The notes below the pieces were generated by a model. The model was not told where the DNA came from. It saw only the letters and a program-made list of their open reading frames with translations, and did no database searches. Made by a program: the position numbers and the translations under genes. Source: Lunularia cruciata (Eukaryota > Streptophyta > Marchantiopsida > Lunulariales > Lunulariaceae). From it: 64,000 nt of DNA. This document shows, in pieces, positions 56,533 to 64,000 of this stretch. Position 1 is the stretch's first letter; each line of letters begins with the position of its first letter. Location: contig OX419759.1 of NCBI GenBank assembly GCA_948567375.1, positions 61,532,593 to 61,596,592 on the forward strand, read 5' to 3'.

Positions 56533-58163
56533 TTGAAGTTTTTCAAGAAATTGGAGCAACCAAGTCCAAGAAATGGTGAAGTTGGTCAATACAATATGTA
56601 TGAAATTGTCATCGAGACACATTGGCACTTTGAGGTTTGTTTCAAGTATTTTGGATTTAGCATATCATTTTGCATGGTAGCTTGTTTGATGGATTATATT
56701 CAAGAAAAGTCTAGTATGTTGGTGTATGGAGGTTGTAGTGATGTTATTATCTTTGAGTGTACTTGTGTCTTTTATGCAATGCACTTCAAATCTTATCAGA
56801 TGCACTACAAGAAGTGTGTTTTTTCCATTGAATAAGATGGCTCAAGTCATCAAGGCATGTCTTACTTGGATATCCCTATAAGCTTTGAATGGAGAGAGTA
56901 TGCTAGTTAACTTTTATTTGATGGTAATTCTAATATTTGAGCCATATATAAGTAAAAATATGTTTTGATGTGCTTAAGTAGTTTCTTGATGTTGTGATTT
57001 TAGACTTGTGAAGAAAGAACTATATTTTTGTGTCAAAAAATGGTGCAAGGGGATGATTTGTAAAGTTCAAGGCCTTGTAACATGTTTTCAAGATCATTGT
57101 CCACATGGGATTTTTTGCATTTGGTGTAAATTGAACCAATTAGATCTAGTTATATAGTGTGTTTGCAAGCTAGCTCTGGAAGGTCAATTCTAATTGACAT
57201 TGATTGCTTTACTTGGTCATATGTCATTATGCTACCTTGATTACCAAGATGCAATCAACATGCTTAAAGGTTGCCAACATTTGTTGATCTTAATGTACTC
57301 CTTGACAAAGTGGTTGGTTGAAAATCAAATTTTCTTGCTATAGGCAATGTTGAATGAGAAGAGGCAAGTGTGTGCACCAAAGAAAGATTTCTCCATGCAA
57401 TCATTGCATTTGTAGCCAAAGCAAAAGACAAATTTTTTTCATTACAAGGCTTGACTACGGTTGTTTCTCAACAACAAAGTAGCCTTCAAAGCTTGGTTGA
57501 CACATATTGGTGAATTTTTAGATGCAAAGACCTCTATCAAATGATCAAATTGATAACATTGTGATGATACAACAAACAAGGAAGTACGAAAAGTTTATAA
57601 TTTCTCAATGACACACATGATCTTGCCTTGATGGCTTGAGCATTTGGATGATTGAGATCATGGAGTCTTTGGAAGTGGATAATATTTGCAACTTGATGAG
57701 CTCCATTGGGAAACTCTTTGTCGAGGCGGTTAATAGTATCTCCTATATTTTTTGCAACCATGGGTCATCATATAGAGATTAACTTTGTCTAGTATTGCCG
57801 CATTAGCTTGCTTGCACCAACATGGGACAATTTGTGAAAATCACTTAGACTCATCACTATTAGTATTGTTGACTTCTATAGGAGAGCCATTATTCTAAGA
57901 ATAAATGATTAATAATGTATACTCTTCAAAAGAAGTGCTGTGTACCAATGTAAATTTAATTTCCATTGTTTGAACAGTTTTGTAGAGGCCTTAACTTTGC
58001 CTTCCACAATAGAGCAACAATTGATGACTCAAGAATAGGATGGGAAAATGATGACTCCAGAGTTGATCTTGCTGACTTCTTGTATCTTAAGTACTTCTTA
58101 CTTGAAGAAATATTGGATTGCAAGCTATTCAGTACTTCGGAGAAGTTGTCTTACAACCTCTAA
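56533..58163 (+). pseudogene. hAT-like transposase, decayed
   Basis: A chain of plus-strand fragments in the order expected of an RNase H-fold transposase. FGFSISFCMVACLMDYIQEK and YEIVIETHWHFEV lie at 56533-56835. Then VQGLVTCFQDHCPHGIFCIW and NQLDLVI (57066-57160), LTKWLVENQIFLL with AMLNEKRQVCAPKK (57300-57385), and a glutamine-rich QQQSSLQSLVDTYW (57470-57520). Last comes a C-terminal part (FCRGLNFAFHNRATIDDSR, IGWENDDSRVDLADF, ILDCKLF; 57966-58140) like the hAT dimerisation region. Many stops and shifts. I recognise the pattern from memory of a hAT-related transposase family. Terminal inverted repeats were not found. Confidence 0.55.
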
Positions 58164-58165
58164 AC

Positions 58166-58186
58166 ATATATATATATATATATATA
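58166..58186. repeat. TA microsatellite
   Basis: About ten TA repeats just after the hAT-like remnant. Confidence 0.9.
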
Positions 58187-58539
58187 AAGAAATCTATTGT
58201 AATTGACTCCACAAATAAAATTGGAATCACTTCATAGTAGCTTCTTTGTGGTATATGCAGAAACCGCAATTGAAAAGGCATAAAAATTGTTGTGATCACT
58301 ATAACCATCGACTTTTGTTCTTAGATGCCTTTTTATGGCATAATTTGCTTAGGGAATATAACTCTTATGATTCTTTTCTGTTTTTTAATTTTATATAAAT
58401 TTTTTGGTTTTGCAAGTCTTTGTCATTCATGCCATGAGCGTTTGAATATGGTATAAATGAACATAAAAATTAAAATGTAAAACACAATGAAAAATTATTA
58501 TTTTGATTTTCAAATTATTAAATTTTATCAAATTGAAAT

Positions 58540-61500
58540 ATACCTTCCACCAGAGAGAAGACAACCACATGGAACACGAGAAGAAGATGGAGAAACCCCA
58601 TCCAGCCGTACAAGGGAAGGGAGAGACAAAAGAGGTAGAATGGGGCCAGACCCCAAACTGGGGAAAATGGAAAACAACTTGGACACCCGTTTGAAACTCG
58701 TTCGATATGCGTCCGGTGGAAAAGATAGGGTATGGTGATAACCGAACCAAACCGGTAGTGCGGTCCAGCCCTAAGATATGCGAGTGTGACAACGTTTGAA
58801 GCAGGTTTCACGTGGCTCGCATTTCTGTCCACCACCAACAAATATTCCCAAGATGGCTTGGATATCGACAGTTCCCAGATGTGATGGACTTCACCGAGGT
58901 GGATGCATGTAAGGTACTAAAAGGAGGAGAAAACCTCATCAAACACTACAAGGATAAAATCTAAGGAGTAAAACGTAACTATCCCATGAAACTCTTGGCG
59001 GTCACTTGAAAGTGACCGGTAAAAGGTTCATCACATTTGAACAGGAATACTATGAGGAACGGTCCCGATTGCGGTTATTCACATTTACTTTCGAAGAGTA
59101 AACGAGAAAGTGCGTTGAGCGAGTTCGAGGGACAGCCGAAAATAACGAGAGGTTATGGGCACTCACGTTCAACATGCGGTTCGTGGACTGATCATTTCTG
59201 GTTCTAACCAGTGCAGAAATGACGAATTTCAGTGACAGAAAGACGACATTTACTAAGGGATTCGCGAGCACAATCCGCAGACGCATCTACGGAAAATCCG
59301 CTTAAATTCCCAGATAAACTCTACGGTGGGAATTCAAAAGACATCCATGTGGACTCCTATCACTTTACCAAGAAATGTAAATGATGGTAGGAACAGTCAA
59401 CGAATCAGTATTTGGTAAAGGAGTGTCCATTGAAGGCATGATTTAATATGTATTTCACGAGTATGTTTTAAGTTTCACTCGACGACTGGTGCATGGCACT
59501 AGATATTTTGGTGAAGAGTGATACTTTAGAATTGTCGTTGTCATGTCCATGTACTCCTGGAAGACATTCGAAATTCATGGTCAAGCCGAGACCAGCCAAG
59601 GGATACAGTATTGGCTCTCGGTGTGCTAAGAATTCGAGAATAGTGATTCGGATTGGTCAGCAAAACTGGCGGACAGAAAGTCCACGAACTGACAAGGGAC
59701 GAAGCTTCGTTTGTGGTTAAAGACCATTACATACTACAAAGGTTGAGCTCTATAAATATAAGAGTCTGGAATCGCCCAAGATGAGACGTGGATGGAATAG
59801 CAAGACAGCGCAGCTCTCTGATGTACGCCAGACCACACCACGTTTCTGTTAATAGGCCATCATCATGACACTGAGCAGAGGTAAGTTGTACTCTAGCTAG
59901 CAAGGGAGAAGAAGGGGGTTGGAGTATGAAGAGAGCAGGGTTCCCGCGACAGTTAATGGTGAAGAAATGTTCGCACAAGGAAAGCGAGAATAACAGAGAC
60001 CGACACGACATGAAGAAGACCAGGTTTCCAGAAATCTTCTGGTCAATATCGGAGTAAAGTGAGATGGTAAAATTGACATAGCATCTCTACCATGTAAGAT
60101 GGTATTAGCCCCCGAGAGTAACGACATCGAGTCTGAATTTACGCTGCAAGGAAGCACAGGCACCCTAGAAAGCCTAGAGAGAGACTAGAGACAGAATCAA
60201 GATGGCAGGCACATTGAGAACTCGAGTGTCAGCTGCGACAAAAGTCGCCATAGAATAAAACTCCATGCAGCTGTCTATGGCAATAAGTCTGGAAGAAAGA
60301 ATAGGTATGTCCATAAATTGCAGAGAGGATGACGGTATCAGGGAAGACCACAACCGGCCGAAGAGTGGAGAAGCTCAGGAGTTGGATTCATGAGTGAAAG
60401 ACACATCGGATAAAAGTGGAGTAGGACGTGGGACTAAAAGCGCAGGAGCTGGGTTCATGAACGAAGGAAAGACACATCTGGTTTACGAGTGTCCAGTAGG
60501 TTGTTTAGATTCTTACAGTTATCAGACGAGAACTACGGCAACATACCCCTCCGTCTACCAAATTAGAAGAAGGGTATTGCTCTCCTTTGCTGTTAAGGGA
60601 TCAATCAGCTCTATCCGCTCACCTTACTACCTAATCAATGTAAACATTGGACCCACTACCGAGAGGACGTCCGTTGTGGGGTCGTTCCAATCCAAACCTT
60701 AGGCAAGCCATAAAGTTGGCAGATTTATGGGTCACCGAAGCTATTATGCTATTTTTCTTTTTGTCCTGCAGTTTAAAAGACGCATTAAAGATGTCTATCA
60801 ACATGGTTAAGGGATCATGCTGTCATGCTTCAAGCAAGAAAGGGCCGCACACGTCCGAGTACGTCCCTGAAGTGTTTGGCGCACAGCTATGTGAAGGGTA
60901 AACTTTGAATTCAGCCGATACTGGGTCTTGTGTGGTACATCTCAGGGTCCTAGGGAGAGCTATCATGTACAGATGCTCTGTGGAGAAATTACAGGAAGAT
61001 TGAAATTTTCGTGAGAAATGAAGCATTTGCCAAAGATCCACGGTCAGCACGCGTAGCAAACGATGATGTTAGGGACTTCTATGACGTGACGACTTTTTGG
61101 TGGGATTACCTGTATGTCACAGCCTACAAGTCGGATGAAAAGTATCAAATACATGTTTAAACACGGAGAAAGCAAGATTTACTCGATTTCCCATTCAGGA
61201 ATAAGATTCTTGAAGATGTTTAAATATTTGAGCAGCTGACCTTTAGACAGGGTTGCACAGTAGCTGCATTGTAGCTTTGTCATTTTTGAAAGGTCCATCA
61301 CTGATGCTAGGGGCATGAGGTGACCAGCCACCTTCATAGCACTAGAGAAGATAAACTACTCTGAGGACCAAAAAGACGTGTGGAAACCCTCGTCCGTCAT
61401 AAATTGGAAAGATGCATATGATGCTTCGTATGTCATCAACTCAGTGTTGATGTAGCTAATCTACATCAGGATTTTTCTGGGTCCACCCATGACAAACAAA

Positions 61501-63130
61501 GACGGAGGATATGGGTACTGGTCCGAACTTGGATGGGGATCATCCCCTTCTCATTGTTGTTGCTTCATGGGAAGAAATGTCTAGGTGGGGTTCGCTCCGA
61601 AGACCGTCCTCTCGAGTACCTTGTAAAGGTAAAGTTTTTATGATCAGCACGTAGGATGGGAATCAGAAGATCACTGCAGGGCTGCGAATGAAGATGTGGG
61701 CGTATGGTGAAGTTTGAAGCTTGAGAAGGTGGTACACAGCTTTGCTTGCTTGAACAGATAACGTCCAGAGTCGTTGGTGAGTTTGAGCAGCTGGAGGAAG
61801 GGGAATGAATGGGGTGGTACAAAGTCCTCTCGCACATGATGAGCCGATCATACTGTACTATCACCATATGCAAAGAGAAGATACCCGACTACGGAAATAT
61901 TCCGGAGGAAACAATTCGATGGATTCTAACTAGGGAGTGCCATGAGATCAGATTGGTGGGGCACTCTACACTATCACCACGAGAATCTTTGCACATAGAC
62001 CCTGGGCACACGAAAACAGGTGCACTATTTGTCGCCTTCATTTCCGGTCCAAAGATCTAGCTCAGGATATGCAACAGGTGCAGGAACTACAAGAAAACAG
62101 ACAGCGCGGAAGTCAAGTACCCTGGACACCGGGGATAATTCCCCTTCAATTTTGCCTCTCTGATTTGCTTGCTTACCTGGGCCAATTCACTGCGGACCAT
62201 TCTTTGGTGTAAACTACTCCGCCCCACCTTATCCCACTGACTTTTAACCGCAGCCCGCAGTTCCGAGAGTCGTAGCGAGAAAGTCACCTTTGCACGATAC
62301 AAAAGCTAATTCGTTAATACCCGTTTCCCACGACAAAGTTGTAAGTGTGGAAATCCCTGTAAAGGAATGGAATGACGGGAAGAAATGCATATCGAATTTC
62401 TACCATTACATTTCTCCCCTAAGAGTTCCCTTCGGCCAATAGGGGAAACTAAACGGTAGACTTCCCAGCCCCGGCCGTCTACAATGATCTGGATCCAGAA
62501 GTCTTTTCCCGGTAGCTTTGGTTCTCTGTTCTGCTTTATCTCAGCCAAGTCCTGCGGTGATCTAAGGTGGAGGCGATTATTCTCCGGTCCACCCGCCGGT
62601 TTTGCTAAGGGTGGCGCTACCGTTTAATATTCAGAGTTGCCGACAAGGTGAATGGTAAACTTCCCCGGTTCTTAGAAAACATTGGAGAGGACAGACCTTA
62701 AGAGCGGAAATGATAGCGTGATGATGGAAGCGGAAAAATCATACACGTGTGGGTAGAATGCTGTGAACATGAGTTAGAGATAGCAGCGTCAGAGATAGAC
62801 CGTACATGATGACATGGCGGGCTATGACGGGCGCAAAGGTACTGCGGCAGGGGGCCTCGAATCGCGCGTATCTGCACTTCACTGTGACGTGTGAAGCTGA
62901 CATTGGGCGTCGCCCTGCGGGCTGTCTCTTCTTCCCCGTATTCAAGTCACTCACTATCTCCATTCCCAAGTAAGGCCGATGCAGAAATGCCGCCAATCTG
63001 GCTGTCAGATCACCGAACCGCACTAGAGCAATCCCCCTCAAGCTTGATGACCTAACTCTACCAGCGGTTAGTGAAGTAATCCCCGCGTCTGCAAAACCTG
63101 TCCCGTCGGGTGAGCTGGACACCTGACTAG
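58540..63130. other. GC-richer single-copy-looking DNA, no gene assigned
   Basis: From about 58540 the composition shifts abruptly from AT-rich to near-balanced with normal CpG frequency, and none of the repeat families occurs. Open frames exist (for example 59493-59720 plus, 62739-63122 minus) but show no recognisable domain. A TATA-like CTATAAATATAAG lies at 59750-59762. It is most likely intergenic or upstream host DNA. Confidence 0.5.
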
Positions 63131-64000
63131 AACTTGAACCGGTCTGCGCCGACGATCGCAGTTCCTTCCTTTCTTTCTTCGTTCATTGCCTCGCCCCCGA
63201 CACGATCCTTCTTCTTTCCTTCCTTTCTTTTCCCCTCCATCACATTGAAGAAGAGTTTTGATCTGAGGTTGGATTGGAGGTATTTTTTGTTTGTTTGTTT
63301 GGGAGCAGCAGATTAGCCCACAGCAGGATCGGAATATCCATCGATTGAGGCGGGGATTGAGTGTCGTCGTGTGATGATAGACAGAACTGAGATGACCTGA
63401 CCTGACCTGACCTGAGGGGGGAAACTGTTCTGTTGTGTTGGGAGACTGAGGACAGAAGAAGTGAGGGAGTGATTTTATGTTTGTCTTCGAGTGATTGAGT
63501 GAGGTGAGGAGTGTGCATTGTTTGAATTGGGTGAGGTCAGGGCTAGGGAGAGTCAGACAAAGAGAGCAGAAGGGGCAAGGCAACCCCAGGTCAGGCTTGA
63601 TGCGTGAAGAGACGAGTAAGGGTGGTGAAATGGGCACGGTAGATCTCGTGTGATTAGGAGTGAAGGAATCAGAACAAGAGAGAGAGAGAGGGGAAGAGGC
63701 TCTAGGAAAGCGAGGCTTAACAGAGGAGGAAAGCAAGAGCTTAACAAGCAGGGACAGAGATAGTAAAAGCAAAATCAAGCACAGCGGAGCACAGCACAGC
63801 GCAGGGTAGGGATCTGGAGGAGCTATCTCATCTCCGCAGTAGGTTTCGGTAGCGAGAGGGGAGGGGCGTTGCAGACTTGTCTGCCTGGGCCTGCTGCTGC
63901 TGCTGGCTGTGCGGAGCGCGGAGCGGGGCGAGGGAGGAAGAGGAAAGGAAAGCAGGCGGGGAGGGGCGGGAGAGTAAGCGCGAGAGGGGAAGAAGAAGGC
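63131..64000 (+). promoter_or_regulatory. Probable promoter / 5' leader of a host gene beyond the window
   Basis: From about 63131 a pyrimidine-rich stretch (TTCCTTCCTTTCTTTC, 63160-63240) gives way to strongly purine-rich plus-strand sequence to the end. It holds a (TGACC)4 tract (63393-63415), a GA repeat (about 63676-63690) and a CTG run (63891-63905). Such purine-rich, microsatellite-bearing stretches are typical of long plant 5' untranslated leaders. No convincing start codon context or coding frame appears before 64000. Confidence 0.4.
63393..63415. repeat. Pentanucleotide tandem repeat (TGACC)n
   Basis: Four and a half perfect copies of TGACC in the putative leader. Confidence 0.9.

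Noticed and set aside
62739-63122. 127-codon minus-strand open frame
   Set aside because: No recognisable motif; GC-balanced DNA gives frames of this length by chance.
63068-63778. 236-codon open frame on the minus strand
   Set aside because: Its residues are mostly S/P/L from a pyrimidine-rich strand; it is the reverse of a purine-rich leader-like stretch and has no domain.
1-64000. CRISPR arrays, bacterial operons, rRNA
   Set aside because: The only short repeats are microsatellites, LTR palindromes and tandem duplications; nothing fits spaced direct repeats or rRNA.

Overview
The window looks like plant nuclear heterochromatin, probably from a non-flowering land plant (a bryophyte or similar lineage is my guess, not something I can prove). 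The signs are nested Ty3/gypsy LTR retrotransposons primed by initiator-Met tRNA, chromodomain integrases, very AT-rich decayed copies, and a purine-rich, 5'-leader-like stretch at the right end. I see no intact protein-coding gene, rRNA, functional tRNA or CRISPR array. Nearly every reading frame is a fragment of a transposon polyprotein broken by stops and frameshifts. I name the repeat families S, Z, E, X and Y for convenience.

Family S is a chromovirus (gag-protease-RT-RNase H-integrase-chromodomain) with LTRs of about 370-465 bp that begin TGTAA and end TTACA. Copies: A (1-4900, minus, cut by the window edge), B (4901-7026, minus, apparently split by A), D (24407-30748, plus, complete, TSD AAGAA), C (32183-38593, minus, complete, TSD C/G-AATT) and F (50348-56398, minus, complete, TSD TTAT-T/C, with an internal gag inversion). 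Their LTRs carry dense alternating GAA/TTC arrays that match heat-shock elements, just upstream of a TATA box.

Family Z is a second chromovirus: one complete copy at 15551-22404 (TSD CTAG-A/G, recognisable chromodomain) and four solo LTRs (14093-14744, 17337-17934, 24962-25496, 52439-53179), each bounded by a perfect 5-bp target duplication. Family E (about 23590-41804) is an older Ty3/gypsy element split by D and C. Its integrase ends not in a chromodomain but in a PHD-type zinc finger, the most interesting object here.

Other contents are a gag fragment (X, 7.5-8.0 kb), a PBS-bearing TRIM-like repeat (Y, three copies), a tRNA-derived SINE-like unit (about 9.1 kb), an insertion at 37440-38129 whose partner lies inverted at 7027-7540, a GC-rich 508-bp insertion inside element A, a decayed hAT-like transposase (56533-58163), and unassigned coding remnants at 43-44.3 kb. 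From about 58.5 kb base composition becomes clearly more GC-rich and repeats stop; the last 900 bp look like the promoter/5' leader of a host gene reading rightwards past the window.

The nesting gives a relative order: E is older than D and C; D is older than its Z solo LTR; the complete Z copy is older than the Z solo LTR in its gag; F is older than its Z solo LTR; X is older than B, which is older than A.
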